Counted from the stretch's first letter, positions 17,445 to 28,083 are shown. The stretch: 64,000 nucleotides of DNA from Vibrio variabilis (GCF_003263785.1 NZ_JYJK01000144.1:1-64000), one strand, 5' to 3'. Numbers and translations: made by a program. The notes: generated by a model not told the origin, from the sequence alone.

Positions 17445-18365
17445 ATGGAACAATCTGTGAAAACGGTATACCCACAAAATCAGCTACCGTCACAGCGACG
17501 CAAAAGTCGTATTAATACCCAAGTCGCGCCATGGATATTTTTGGCGCCAGCTATCCTAATTTTTGCTGTTTACGTCATCTATCCAATTCTGGACAGTATT
17601 TGGCTGAGCTTTTATGAATGGGATGGATTGGGTGAAAAAACTTGGGTGGGTCTCGACAACTATCGAGAGCTTTTTGACTCAGAAGCCTTCTACACCTCTC
17701 TTAAAAATAACTTTTTGTGGTTGGTGTTCTTTATGTTGGCACCACCCATTGGATTGGCTATTGCGCTCTTTCTCAATCAACAAGTAAGAGGAATTCGCGT
17801 AGTTAAATCTCTGTTTTTCTTTCCTTTCGTTATCTCTCAAGTGGTGGTGGGTCTCGTCTTTGCTTGGTTCTATGACCCTTCTTTTGGTCTGTTTAACATC
17901 GTACTTGGCTTTTTCGATATTGAAGCTATTGCGATTTTGTCCAACGAAGATTACGTGACCTACGGGATCATTGCCGCTGGTCTGTGGCCACAGATTTCCT
18001 ATTGCATGATCTTGTATCTCACCGGTTTGAATAACCTGGATCCAGAGCAGTTGGAAGCTGCGCGCCTTGATGGTGCCAAGAAACTGCGCATGCTTTGGTA
18101 TGTAGTGTTGCCTCAGCTTCGTCCAGCGACGTTTATCGCTATCGTGGTTACCGTTATCGGCGCACTTCGTTCGTTTGACCTAGTGGCGACCATGACAGCG
18201 GGTGGCCCGTGGGGGAGCTCATCAGTGCTCGCTTATCAAATGTACGAAGAATCAATATTCAACTACCGCATGGGTTATGGCGCCTCGGTATCGGTTGTTC
18301 TGTTTCTGATTATGGATATCTACATCGCTTACTTCTTGTGGCGAATGCTAAGGAGTGAAAAATAA
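17445..18365 (+). CDS. Sugar ABC transporter permease (MalF/MsmF type)
   Basis: A 306-residue inner-membrane permease with about six membrane spans, beginning 'PWIFLAPAILIFAVYVIYPIL'. The conserved EAA loop that contacts the ATPase is 'LEAARLDGAKKLRMLWYVVLPQLRP'. It is the first gene of the importer operon, and its stop overlaps the next start by one base. Confidence 0.92.
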   Translation: MEQSVKTVYPQNQLPSQRRKSRINTQVAPWIFLAPAILIFAVYVIYPILDSIWLSFYEWDGLGEKTWVGLDNYRELFDSEAFYTSLKNNFLWLVFFMLAPPIGLAIALFLNQQVRGIRVVKSLFFFPFVISQVVVGLVFAWFYDPSFGLFNIVLGFFDIEAIAILSNEDYVTYGIIAAGLWPQISYCMILYLTGLNNLDPEQLEAARLDGAKKLRMLWYVVLPQLRPATFIAIVVTVIGALRSFDLVATMTAGGPWGSSSVLAYQMYEESIFNYRMGYGASVSVVLFLIMDIYIAYFLWRMLRSEK

Positions 18366-19216
18366 TGTACCCACAACCGATAGAAAAATCTGGACGCTTT
18401 ACCAATATCAGCTATCGAGTGGCGCTGCCTATTTCGATTGTGATGTGGCTGCTGCCGCTTATCGCGGTGATGATGACCTCGATTCGTTCGATGGAAGACA
18501 TCAACAAAGGTAATTACTGGGGCTGGCCGAGCGATATCCAGTTTGTTGAAAACTACACGCAAGTGTTCACAGCTACGCCGATGGGGCAGTATCTGCTGAA
18601 CAGTTTGATTATCACGTTGCCCGCAGTTGCAGGTGCGGTGGCGTTGTCTACGTTGGCAGGGTTTGCACTTGCGAAGTATAACTTCAAGGCCAATATTTGG
18701 ATCTTTGCGATGTTCATTGCAGGTAACTTCGTTCCGTTCCAAATCCTGATGATTCCAGTGCGCGATCTCACCATTACCTTTGGTCTCTATGATACGCATT
18801 GGGCGCTTATCTTCTTCCATGTCGCCTTCCAAGCCGGCTTCTGTACCCTATTTATGCGCAATTTTATCGTCGGTATTCCCGATGCCTTGATTGAGGCGGC
18901 GCGCGTTGAAGGTGTGAGTGAAATGAAAATTTTCTGGCACGTGGTGTTACCGCTTGTCAGGCCTGCACTGGCTGCACTGTCGGTGTTGGTGTTTACCTTT
19001 ATTTGGAATGACTACTTTTGGGCGCTGGTTTTGGTGCAAAGCGATGAAGTGCGCCCTGTAACGGCAGGATTGAGTGCATTGAAAGGGCAGTGGTTGGCGT
19101 CGTGGCAGTTTATTTCTGCCGGTGCCGTCGTCGCTGCAATACCTCCAGTGGTGCTGTTCTTTACCATGCAGCGCCACTTTATTGCTGGTCTAACGTTGGG
19201 AGCAACCAAAGGTTAA
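18365..19216 (+). CDS. Sugar ABC transporter permease (MalG/MsmG type)
   Basis: A 283-residue partner permease with six spans ('VALPISIVMWLLPLIAVMMTSI' first). The EAA loop is 'LIEAARVEGVSEMKIFWHVVLPLVRP', and the C-terminus 'FIAGLTLGATKG' is typical of MalG-like proteins. It is translationally coupled to the upstream permease and followed by the binding-protein gene. Confidence 0.92.
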   Translation: MYPQPIEKSGRFTNISYRVALPISIVMWLLPLIAVMMTSIRSMEDINKGNYWGWPSDIQFVENYTQVFTATPMGQYLLNSLIITLPAVAGAVALSTLAGFALAKYNFKANIWIFAMFIAGNFVPFQILMIPVRDLTITFGLYDTHWALIFFHVAFQAGFCTLFMRNFIVGIPDALIEAARVEGVSEMKIFWHVVLPLVRPALAALSVLVFTFIWNDYFWALVLVQSDEVRPVTAGLSALKGQWLASWQFISAGAVVAAIPPVVLFFTMQRHFIAGLTLGATKG

Positions 19217-19316
19217 TCCCGATTTAGCCGCACAATCAGTGCTGGTTGGTGACGACCAGCAAGCTATAACGATAACAATGGAGCCTGAGCGCAAGCTCGA
19301 CAATAAGGATCTTACT

Positions 19317-20546
19317 ATGAAAATTGTGAAACACCTCGCTGCTACCGCCATACTTGGCGCGTCCCTCTCAACATCCGCTTGGGCGGGCGAGTTAGTGATT
19401 AACTCGGATCAAGCAGACCCTGCACCAAAAGAAGCGTGGGCTGAAATCGTGAAACGATTTGAAGCTGAAAACCCAGATATCACGGTGAAGTACAACTTGT
19501 ATGATAAAGAAGCGTACAAGACGACGATTCGTAACTGGTTGGTCACGTCTCCGCCGGATGTTGTGTTCTGGTATGCGGGTAACCGAATGAAAACATTCGT
19601 TGATCGTGGACTATTGGAAGATGTAAGTGACATTTGGGCTGACAACAACATGGCTCAAGATTTTAAATCTGCAGCGCCAGCGATGACGGTAAATGGTAAG
19701 CAATATGGTGTGCCTTACACTTACTATCAATGGGGTGTGTACTACCGTAAAGACATCTTCGAGAAGTATGGTATCGCTGAACCAAAAACGTGGGATGAGC
19801 TAAAAGCTGCAGCTGCGACACTGAAAAAGAATGAAGTGGCGCCTTTTGCTATCGGTACCAAGTACTTATGGACAGCAGCAGGTTGGTTCGACTACATCAA
19901 CCTACGTACCAACGGTCTTGATTTCCACATCGACTTGATGGACGGCAAAGTACCTTACACTGATGATCGAGTTAAGAAGACTTTTGCAAATTGGGCTGAG
20001 CTAGTCGAGCCTGGCTACTACCTAGACAACCACGCGTCATACTCTTGGCAGGAAGCGCAGCCGTTCTTGTACAACGGTGAAGCGGCTATGTACCTGATTG
20101 GTAACTTTATTGCACCTAACTTCCCAGCAGAGCTTGAAGGTAAGATGGGCTTCTTCCAGTTCCCAGTTATCGACCCTGCTGTGCCAATCGCAGAAGATGC
20201 GCCAATGGACACCATTCATATCCCAGCCAAAGCGAAGAACAAAGAAGATGCTCGTAAGTTCCTAGCGTTTGTTGCTAAACCAGAGATCCAGCAAATAGTG
20301 AATGATGTACTACTGCAAATCCCAACCAATAGCAAAGCCAAACCTGCTGATGATGAGTTCCTAAACATCGGTGTGGAAATGTTGGCTGGTGCGAGCGGTA
20401 CGGCGCAGTTCTACGACCGAGATACCGATCCCGCGATGGCGAAAGAAGGCATGAAGGGCTTCCAAGAGTTCATGGTGAAACCGGAGCGCGTGGATCAAAT
20501 CCTAGAACGTCTTGAAAAAGTACGTAAACGCACGTTTAAGAACTAA
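19317..20546 (+). CDS. Sugar ABC transporter substrate-binding protein
   Basis: A 409-residue periplasmic binding protein (extracellular solute-binding family 1). The start at 19317 follows AAGGAT and gives signal peptide 'KHLAATAILGASLSTSAWA'; an ORF start at 19239 would place non-signal sequence in front. Motifs 'VKYNLYDKEAYKTTIRNWL' and 'YGVPYTYYQWGVYYRKDIFEK' fit the family. Context (lacZ, GH36, gal genes) suggests galactosides such as lactose, melibiose or raffinose as ligand. Confidence 0.9.
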   Translation: MKIVKHLAATAILGASLSTSAWAGELVINSDQADPAPKEAWAEIVKRFEAENPDITVKYNLYDKEAYKTTIRNWLVTSPPDVVFWYAGNRMKTFVDRGLLEDVSDIWADNNMAQDFKSAAPAMTVNGKQYGVPYTYYQWGVYYRKDIFEKYGIAEPKTWDELKAAAATLKKNEVAPFAIGTKYLWTAAGWFDYINLRTNGLDFHIDLMDGKVPYTDDRVKKTFANWAELVEPGYYLDNHASYSWQEAQPFLYNGEAAMYLIGNFIAPNFPAELEGKMGFFQFPVIDPAVPIAEDAPMDTIHIPAKAKNKEDARKFLAFVAKPEIQQIVNDVLLQIPTNSKAKPADDEFLNIGVEMLAGASGTAQFYDRDTDPAMAKEGMKGFQEFMVKPERVDQILERLEKVRKRTFKN

Positions 20547-20549
20547 CCC

Positions 20550-20562
20550 GTAAAGCGTTTAC
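20550..20562 (+). promoter_or_regulatory. GalR-type operator upstream of lacZ
   Basis: GTAAAGCGTTTAC is a near-palindrome with the same half-sites as the 17278 and 23858 sites. It lies just after the binding-protein gene and about 85 bases before lacZ. Confidence 0.5.
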
Positions 20563-20576
20563 ATAACGATACCAAT

Positions 20577-20609
20577 GAGCGTTTCCAAACCATTGGAGCG
20601 CTCTTTTTG
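20577..20609 (+). terminator. Terminator between the importer operon and lacZ
   Basis: The stem GAGCG/CGCTC plus inner CCAA/TTGG is followed by TTTTTG. It may let lacZ be expressed from its own promoter. Confidence 0.6.
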
Positions 20610-20647
20610 TTTCAAAGCAGTTGTTAATGGAACCATAGGAAGTAGAG

Positions 20648-23600
20648 ATGAGAACTTTTGCCCAAGTGATGGCCGCACGAGAGTGGGAAAATCAACACGT
20701 TGTTCAGCGCAACGTACTGACCGCTCATGCGCCTTTGCATGCCTACAGCCGTATTGAGCAAGCTCGAGTTGGTCACACATCGGACAATCAAATCTCGCTT
20801 AATGGGCAGTGGCAGTTTACCTTGCTGACTGCGCCAGAGGCTATGTCAGAAGCCTTTACTGAGCCAGATTTTGATGATGCAGACTGGCACTCTCTTCCGG
20901 TTCCTTCTAACTGGCAATTGCACGGTTTTGATAAACCAATCTACACCAATGTGAAGTACCCATTTGTCGATAACCCTCCTTACGTGCCAGAGCAGAACCC
21001 AACAGGGGTGTATCGTAAAATCTTTGATTATTCACCACGAGAAAACACGTCCACCACCATCACCTTTGATGGCGTGAACAGTGCATTCCATTTGTGGTGT
21101 AACGGACATTGGGTAGGGTACTCACAAGATTCTCGACTGCCGGCTGAGTTTGACCTTGGCCAGCATCTGATATCGGGTCGCAACCAACTAACCGTGATGG
21201 TGCTGAGATGGTCTGACGGCTCTTATCTTGAAGATCAAGATATGTGGTGGCTAAGTGGCATCTTCCGTGATGTTACTTTGCGCACGAAACCGATAACACA
21301 TATAGCGGATGTGGAGACTATCGCTAGCTTGCAATCTGGCTACCGAGATGGCCTGTTAACAGTGACCACAACGGTATCCGCGCCAAGCGACACACTTAAA
21401 GTGAATGTGGTGATGTTTGATGCAGTGGGTAATGAAATAGCAGCGCAAAGCCGAGCATTTGGCATCGAATTTGTCGATGAAAAAGGTGCATGGGACAACA
21501 AAGCGATTCATCGTTTGTCGGTAGCCGATGTGAAGCTTGGAGCGCCGAAGTACCGCATTTGTATCGCGTTGTCGTGTCACTCATTGATGACCAGAATCAA
21601 CTCATTGACTGCGAAGCCTATTCGGTTGGTTTTCGCAATGTCGAGATCTTAAATGGCCAGCTCTGCGTCAACGGCAAACCGCTTTTGATCCGTGGCGTCA
21701 ATCGTCATGAGCATCATCCAGAGCTTGGGCATGTCATGACTCGCGAGGCGATGATAGAAGACATCAAACTCCTCAAACAAAACAATTTTAACGCGGTACG
21801 TACCGCGCACTACCCTAACCATCCGATGTGGTATCAACTGTGTGATGAGTTTGGGCTGTATTTAGTCGATGAAGCCAACATAGAAACCCATGGCCAAGTG
21901 CCAATGTGCCGTTTGTCTGATGACAGCGAATGGCTAAACGCTTATCTGCGACGTATGGTGAATCTGGTCGAGCGAGATAAAAACCATCCGTCTGTGATTG
22001 TGTGGTCGCTTGGCAATGAATCGGGCATTGGTGGCAATCATCATGCTATGTATCAATGGGTAAAGCAGCGTGACCCATCGAGGCCGGTGCAGTATGAAGG
22101 CGGCGGTGCGATGACGGCGTCGACGGACATTATTTGTCCCATGTACGCGCGTGTAAACTGGGACTTGCCTGTGGTTGGGCATCAGCCAGAAGTGACTCCG
22201 CGTATCGGCATCAAAAAGGCCATAGCGCTTCCGAATGAATCTCGGCCGCTGATCTTGTGTGAGTACGCCCACGCGATGGGCAACAGTTTGGGAAGCTTTA
22301 TAGACTATTGGCAAGCGTTTCGTGACCATCCAAGATTGCAAGGCGGCTTTATTTGGGATTGGGTCGATCAAGGCTGAGTAAAGTGGATGAAAAGGGACGT
22401 CACTACTGGGCGTACGGCGGTGACTTTGGCGATGAGATTAACGACCGCCAATTCTGTATCAATGGTTTGATATTCCCAGATAGAACGGCGCATCCCGCCT
22501 TGTTTGAAGTAAAAAAAGCTCAGCAATATTATCAGTTTAAACTGGTGAGTGAGCAGCCACTTACTATCGAAATAGTGAATGAGAACCTATTTGTTGCCAG
22601 TGACAATGAAGTCCTTTACTGGCAACTGCTCCAAGATGGCACACCGATTACCTCTGGCGAGTTCGCCATGACAATTCAGCCTGGGCAGAAACAGCAGATC
22701 ACCTTATGTGACGTTATCGATAAACAGGCCGGCGCCGAGTACCACCTCAATCTAGAAACCAGATTGAATGAAGAAACGCCATGGGCAGAGGCAGGACATG
22801 TTACCGCGATAGAGCAAATAGAGCTGCAAGCTGTACCTACGCTTTTGGTGCCTCAAACGCCACCCATCGCTCAGTTAGAAGTTGTGGAAACGGAGCAGCG
22901 CCTCTCGGTGGTGAGCGATGATATTGCCTTTGAGTTTGATAGTGCCAACGGCTTTCTCGTGAGCTGCAAGGTTCACGGCGTTGAGAAGCTAACGCAGCCG
23001 ATTCAAGATAACTTTTATCGAGCGCCAATCGACAACGATATCGGCACTAGTGAAGCCAATAAGCTTGATCCCAACTCTTGGTTTGCTCGTTGGCAAACCG
23101 CAGGCTTGGCGAACCTAACTCGCGAGTGTCATTCCTTCGATTATTACGAGGCTGAGGATGGTGTAGATATCACTTGCGTTGCCATCTATAGCAACGATCA
23201 GGCGCCAATCATTTCTAGCACTTGGCGTTACAACGTTGATAGCGAAGGTCAGCTAACTGTGGACGTGGATGTCGCGTTCGCGAAAGGCTTACCACCAATG
23301 CCGAGAGTGGGGTTGGAGCTCGGGCTATATCATCAGTCACAAAAAGAGACCCAAGTGGAGTGGTTTGGACGTGGGCCACATGAAAACTACCCTGACCGCA
23401 TTGATTCAGCCCACTTTGGTCGCTATCAACAGAAGCTGTCTAGCATGCATACTGACTATATTTTCCCGTCGGAAAATGGTCTGCGTTGTGATAGCCGTGA
23501 GTTAAAGGTTGGCAGTTTGATGGTTAAGGGCAAGTTTCATTTTTCTGTCAGCGAATTCAGCCAGCATAGTTTAGCTGATGCTAAGCACACCAACGAGCTT

Positions 23601-23747
23601 GAAAAAGATGGCTGCCTGTATGTGCGCGTCGATGGTTACCACATGGGCGTCGGAGGCGATGATTCATGGACACCAAGCGTTCACAAGGCTTATCAACTTC
23701 GCGAGCAACGCTATCGCTATGAGGTAGCACTTAGATTTGACGCCTGA
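20648..23747 (+). CDS. lacZ: Beta-galactosidase LacZ (two frameshifts, near 21537 and 22372)
   Basis: A GH2 enzyme that splits lactose. Restoring one T at 21537-21538 ('KLWSAEVPHLYRV') and one base at 22372-22374 ('VDQGLSKVDEKG') joins three segments into about 1033 residues, matching E. coli LacZ (1023). It has the jelly-roll N-terminus ('PVPSNWQLHGFDKPIYTN'), acid/base Glu in 'SLGNESGIGGNH', nucleophile Glu in 'LILCEYAHAMGNS', and C-terminal 'GRGPHENYPDR'. A ribosome site AGGAAG precedes the ATG. Both breaks sit in short runs and look like sequencing errors. Confidence 0.92.
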
Positions 23748-23857
23748 GTTGGTGAGGTGTAACCGTTATCAATTATTTGACGCTATGCACTATTATCATC
23801 AGACTCGTCATGTCTTAATGCACTGTATTTTATCGTGTTAATTAACATTTTTATTGT

Positions 23858-23869
23858 GTAAACGTTTTC
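23858..23869 (+). promoter_or_regulatory. GalR-type operator upstream of galT
   Basis: GTAAACGTTTTC is a near-palindrome related to the 17278 and 20550 sites, 86 bases before the galT start. It suggests galTKM belong to the same regulon. Confidence 0.5.
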
Positions 23870-23954
23870 ATTGTCGCGAATTGGATCACGGATCGAATGA
23901 GACAAGGCTTGATAAGATAATCAGGAGCGGGCAATTAACCTATTGAGAGAAGCT

Positions 23955-25007
23955 ATGACCGATATTCAGTTTGACCCAGTGGATCATCCACATCGTCGTT
24001 ACAACCCATTGACAGGGCAGTGGATCTTAGTCTCGCCACATCGCGCTAAGCGGCCTTGGAGTGGTCAAGACGAAAAGCCTGCCACGCAAGAGTTACCGAG
24101 CTTCGATGAAAACTGCTTTTTGTGTCCAACCAACGCTCGTATTTCTGGTGATGTGAATCCGGATTACCAAGGCACTTACGTGTTTAGCAACGATTTCGCG
24201 GCACTCATGCCGGACTCACCCGATGCGCCGCAATCCGACAACTCCTTGTTCAGAACTCAAGGTGTACGCGGTTTAAGCCGAGTGATCTGCTTCTCTCCTG
24301 ATCACAGCAAAACCTTGCCTGAGCTCAGCGTCAGTAAAATCCGTGGCGTTATCGATACCTGGAATGAACAAATTGAAGAGCTAGGCAAAGATTACGTTTG
24401 GGTGCAAGCGTTTGAGAACAAAGGTGAAACCATGGGGTGCTCACAGCCGCATCCCCACGGCCAGATTTGGGCGAACAGTTTTTTGCCAAACGAGATCGAG
24501 CGCAAAGATAAGCACTTACGAGAGTATTTTGAGCAGTATGGCTCAAATTTATTAGTGGATTACGTAGAGGCAGAGCGACAAGACGGTTCAAGAACTGTGG
24601 TTGAAACCGAGCATTGGCTCGCTGTTGTACCTTACTGGGCGGCATGGCCGTTTGAAACCATGTTGCTACCCAAAACGCATGTTCGCCGCATGAGCGAACT
24701 TAACGACGAGCAAAGGGATGATTTGGCGGTGGCGATGAAAAAGCTGACCAGCCGCTATGACAACTTATTCCAGTGCCCTTTCCCATACTCCATGGGCTGG
24801 CACTTCGCGCCGTTCTTTGAAGCCAGTGAGGATATTGAGCACTGGCAGTTACATGCCTTGTTTTATCCGCCATTGCTGCGCAGCGCCACAGTGAGAAAGT
24901 TTATGGTGGGCTATGAAATGCTCGCCGAATCACAGCGTGATTTGACGGCAGAGCAAGCAGCTGAGCGGCTGAGAGCGTTGAGTGATGTGCATTACAAAGA
25001 GCAGTAA
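23955..25007 (+). CDS. galT: Galactose-1-phosphate uridylyltransferase
   Basis: A 350-residue Leloir enzyme that swaps uridylyl between UDP-glucose and galactose-1-phosphate. The zinc-site Cys pair is in 'CFLCPTNARI', and the catalytic HxH is in 'CSQPHPHGQIWAN'. 'YSMGWHFAPF' and 'HALFYPPLLRSATVRKFMVGYE' are typical. The start at 23955 is preferred over 23943 because of the GAGAG site before it. It is the first of the galT-galK-galM operon. Confidence 0.95.
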   Translation: MTDIQFDPVDHPHRRYNPLTGQWILVSPHRAKRPWSGQDEKPATQELPSFDENCFLCPTNARISGDVNPDYQGTYVFSNDFAALMPDSPDAPQSDNSLFRTQGVRGLSRVICFSPDHSKTLPELSVSKIRGVIDTWNEQIEELGKDYVWVQAFENKGETMGCSQPHPHGQIWANSFLPNEIERKDKHLREYFEQYGSNLLVDYVEAERQDGSRTVVETEHWLAVVPYWAAWPFETMLLPKTHVRRMSELNDEQRDDLAVAMKKLTSRYDNLFQCPFPYSMGWHFAPFFEASEDIEHWQLHALFYPPLLRSATVRKFMVGYEMLAESQRDLTAEQAAERLRALSDVHYKEQ

Positions 25008-25067
25008 CCACCCTATTTTAAACGGCGGCCGACGCTGCCGTGATTAGCCAAGGATTGAGGGCGTATT

Positions 25068-26234
25068 ATGTCTGAATTAATAACTAACGTGAAAAGCGTG
25101 TTTAAACAGGTGCTGGATTATCAACCGACCCATATTATTCAAGCGCCTGGACGAGTGAACCTAATTGGCGAACATACCGATTATAACGATGGCTTTGTGC
25201 TGCCCTGTGCCATTAACTACCAAACCGTCGTCGCTGCAGCAAAGCGCGAAGATAACCTTATTCGTTTGGTGTCGGTCGATTATGGCAATGATACCGATGA
25301 GTTTGACCTCTCCAAACCGATTGAGTTTTTGCCGGGGAAAATGTGGGCAAACTACATTCGTGGTGTAGTGAAATTCTTGCTCGCGCGGGGCTACACCTTC
25401 AGCGGCGCTGACATTTGTGTCACGGGCAATGTTCCTCAAGGCGCGGGACTGAGTTCTTCTGCGGCTTTGGAAGTGGTGATTGGGCAGACTTTCAAAACAC
25501 TTTACGATCTCAATATCAGCCAAGCGGAAATCGCGCTCAATGGTCAGCAAGCTGAAAATGAGTTTGTCGGCTGCAACTGCGGCATTATGGATCAAATGAT
25601 TTCTGCCAAAGGCGAGCAAAATCACGCTATGTTGCTTGATTGTCGAACGTTAGAATCGGAATCGGTGTCGATGCCAGAGGACATGGCAGTGGTCATCATC
25701 AACTCCAACAAGCAGCGCGGTCTTGTCGACAGTGAGTACAACACAAGACGAATGCAGTGCGAAAAAGCCGCTCAGGTATTTGGCGTCAAAGCGCTGCGGG
25801 ATGTGAGTATTAAAGAGTTCAATCAAAACCAACAAAGCTTAGAAGACGTTGTCGCGAAAAGAGCGCGCCACGTTATCACTGAAAATGACCGAACGCTTGA
25901 GGCTGCGAAGGCATTGCGAGCTCAAGACATGAAACGATTGGGCGAGCTCATGGCCGAATCACACGCTTCGATGCGTGATGATTTTGAGATCACCGTGAGC
26001 GAAATAGATTGCTTAGTCGACATTGTCAAAGATGTGATTGGCGACCAAGGCGGCGTGAGAATGACTGGCGGCGGCTTTGGCGGCTGTATCGTTGCACTGA
26101 TCCCGCCAAGTCTAACCGATGCCGTTGAGCAAGCTGTGACCGCGAAGTATCAAGCTGCCACTGGATTGCAAGCATCGATTTATGTGTGTCAAGCAAGTGC
26201 AGGGTCAGGTGTTGTTGAAGTGCTTGAGCGTTGA
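25068..26234 (+). CDS. galK: Galactokinase
   Basis: A 388-residue GHMP kinase that phosphorylates galactose. The galactokinase signature is 'GRVNLIGEHTDYNDGFVLP', the ATP loop 'GAGLSSSAALE', the catalytic Asp lies in 'CNCGIMDQMIS', and motif 3 is 'GGGFGGCIVAL'. It follows galT by 60 bases and is intact. Confidence 0.96.
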   Translation: MSELITNVKSVFKQVLDYQPTHIIQAPGRVNLIGEHTDYNDGFVLPCAINYQTVVAAAKREDNLIRLVSVDYGNDTDEFDLSKPIEFLPGKMWANYIRGVVKFLLARGYTFSGADICVTGNVPQGAGLSSSAALEVVIGQTFKTLYDLNISQAEIALNGQQAENEFVGCNCGIMDQMISAKGEQNHAMLLDCRTLESESVSMPEDMAVVIINSNKQRGLVDSEYNTRRMQCEKAAQVFGVKALRDVSIKEFNQNQQSLEDVVAKRARHVITENDRTLEAAKALRAQDMKRLGELMAESHASMRDDFEITVSEIDCLVDIVKDVIGDQGGVRMTGGGFGGCIVALIPPSLTDAVEQAVTAKYQAATGLQASIYVCQASAGSGVVEVLER

Positions 26235-26256
26235 ACTTTGAGATAAGAGGATTGCG

Positions 26257-27291
26257 ATGACAGCCATAATGAATGGACTTGCAGCAGACGGCAAACCACC
26301 TTCACTTTACACCTTGTCGAATGCTTCTGGAATGGAAGTAACGGTGATGGATGTTGGTGCGACCTGGCTCAGCTGTAAGCTCCCTATCGACGATGAAAAA
26401 CGAGAAGTGCTGTTGGGCGTTGAGACGATGGAGGACTTTGCGCGTCAAAAGGTCTTCTTAGGTGCAACGGTCGGCCGCTTTGCCAATCGAATCGCTGGTG
26501 GAAGGTTTAAGATTGATGGCCAAGTGTTTCAAGCTGCGACCAACCAATCAGGCAACTGCTTACATGGTGGCTTGGATGGTTTTGATAAGCGCCGTTGGAG
26601 TTTGGTGGAAAAGAGTGATAGCAGCGTTGAGCTCAGTTTAGTTTCAGCCGATGGTGACCAAGGATTCCCCGGCGAGTTAACAGTGAGTGTCCGCTATAGC
26701 CTTAGCGAAAAAAATCAGTTACTTATTGACTACAGTGCGACAACAACCGCGGCAACGCCGGTGAACCTAACCAATCACGCTTACTTTAATCTTTTGGGTG
26801 CTGAGTCTGATGAGGATATATTAGGCCATCGCTTGCAGATCCGTGCCTCGCATTATTTGCCGACCCAAGCGGATGGTATTCCTTTTACAGAACCAGAGGC
26901 TGTCGCGGGGACCAGTTTCGATTTCAATATGACCAAGCCCATTTCGACCCATCTATTGGCCGATGAGCAGCAACGACAAGCAAATGGATACGATCATTGT
27001 TACCTTTTAGAAAGCCAAGATAACGAACCTGTGGCGCGTCTCATCTCTCCAGATAGCCGCGTTGAAATGAGCGTCTTCACGACGAAACCAGGAATGCAGC
27101 TGTATACGGGTAACTGGCTAGCGAATACACCTAATCGCCTAGGCGGACTATACAAAGATTATCAAGGGGTTGCGCTGGAAACTCAGTTCTATCCCGACTC
27201 GCCCAATCGCGACTGGAAGGAATCAGATGCGATTCTTCGACCTGGCAATCAGTATAAGCACAGCACAAGCTACGAGTTTGCCATCAAATAA
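26257..27291 (+). CDS. galM: Aldose 1-epimerase (galactose mutarotase)
   Basis: A 344-residue mutarotase that converts beta- to alpha-galactose for GalK. Conserved signature 'VNLTNHAYFNLLG' carries the catalytic His; 'NGYDHCY' and the Glu in 'VALETQFYPDSPN' complete the site. It is 22 bases after galK and ends the operon, converging closely with the next gene. Confidence 0.94.
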   Translation: MTAIMNGLAADGKPPSLYTLSNASGMEVTVMDVGATWLSCKLPIDDEKREVLLGVETMEDFARQKVFLGATVGRFANRIAGGRFKIDGQVFQAATNQSGNCLHGGLDGFDKRRWSLVEKSDSSVELSLVSADGDQGFPGELTVSVRYSLSEKNQLLIDYSATTTAATPVNLTNHAYFNLLGAESDEDILGHRLQIRASHYLPTQADGIPFTEPEAVAGTSFDFNMTKPISTHLLADEQQRQANGYDHCYLLESQDNEPVARLISPDSRVEMSVFTTKPGMQLYTGNWLANTPNRLGGLYKDYQGVALETQFYPDSPNRDWKESDAILRPGNQYKHSTSYEFAIK

Positions 27292-27297
27292 ACTCGA

Positions 27298-27960
27298 CTA
27301 TAAATGCCCAGTCTTGACGTAAATAAGCGCACCATCTTCTTTGGTGAAGGGGGTGTGCTTGCTAAGGTGAGGACTGCGGATCCAAGTGCCTTTTGGGTAC
27401 TCGCCATGCTCGTCATAAAAGGTGCCTTCGAGTACTAGTATTTCTTCTCCGCCCCAATGTTGGTGGGCATTGAACTGGGTATTGGGGGCCCATTTAACTA
27501 GCGCAACATGCTCAGCTTCAAACTCATGCAGCGGCATCACGGTGAGTCCGTCGACCAATCCTCGATACCATGACTGCTTTAATGTATTGATGCAAAACTG
27601 AGCTTGGTCTTGCTCATCGAACTGGTGCAGTTTGACGAAGATAGTCGCACCGTCAGAGCCAATTTTCGGCGTATGTGCGCTGCCAATGGGATTACGGACA
27701 TAGCTGCCTGCTGGGTAGTCGCCGTGCTCATCGGAAAAGGTGCCTTCCAAAACGTAAAACTCTTCACCGCCGCTGTGGGTGTGTGGTGAAAACGCGCTGT
27801 TTGGCTCATAGTGTACAATGGACGTCACACGTCCCACCTCATCACCAATGCGGTCTAAACGCATACGACTAATGCCCGGCATAGGAGAGTCGACCCACTG
27901 GTAGTCAGTTGGTCGTATCACTACGCGCTGGTCAAAATTGGCGTTGATTAGAGTTTCCAT
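27298..27960 (-). CDS. Double-cupin protein (ChrR-like cupin family)
   Basis: About 220 residues with two cupin domains. Each has the metal site H-x-H...E: 'HTHSGGEEFYVLEG' and 'HQHWGGEEILVLEG', each followed by a distal His ('IGSAHTP', 'LSKHTP'). Such domains resemble the anti-sigma/ChrR cupin. An upstream in-frame start at 28023 exists; ATG 27960 with AAGGAC upstream gives a normal N-terminus. No partner sigma factor is nearby and the function is unknown. Confidence 0.7.
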   Translation of the reverse strand: METLINANFDQRVVIRPTDYQWVDSPMPGISRMRLDRIGDEVGRVTSIVHYEPNSAFSPHTHSGGEEFYVLEGTFSDEHGDYPAGSYVRNPIGSAHTPKIGSDGATIFVKLHQFDEQDQAQFCINTLKQSWYRGLVDGLTVMPLHEFEAEHVALVKWAPNTQFNAHQHWGGEEILVLEGTFYDEHGEYPKGTWIRSPHLSKHTPFTKEDGALIYVKTGHL

Positions 27961-28057
27961 GCTTTGCACTGTCCTTAGTAAGTTGCCATGAGTGGTACGG
28001 ATGTCGACGTTGGTATCGATCACATCATATTGTCATATCTATCATAGTTTGAAACTG

Positions 28058-28083
28058 AAAAGAGCACGAATTCGTGCTCTTTT
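28058..28083 (-). terminator. Terminator of the copper efflux operon
   Basis: The perfect palindrome AAAAGAGCACGAATTCGTGC plus TCTTTT lies just after the cupredoxin gene. It can stop transcription from either side. Confidence 0.82.

Noticed and set aside
21934..22371. 145-codon minus-strand ORF opposite lacZ
   Set aside because: Shadow of the LacZ catalytic domain, which is clearly coding on the plus strand.
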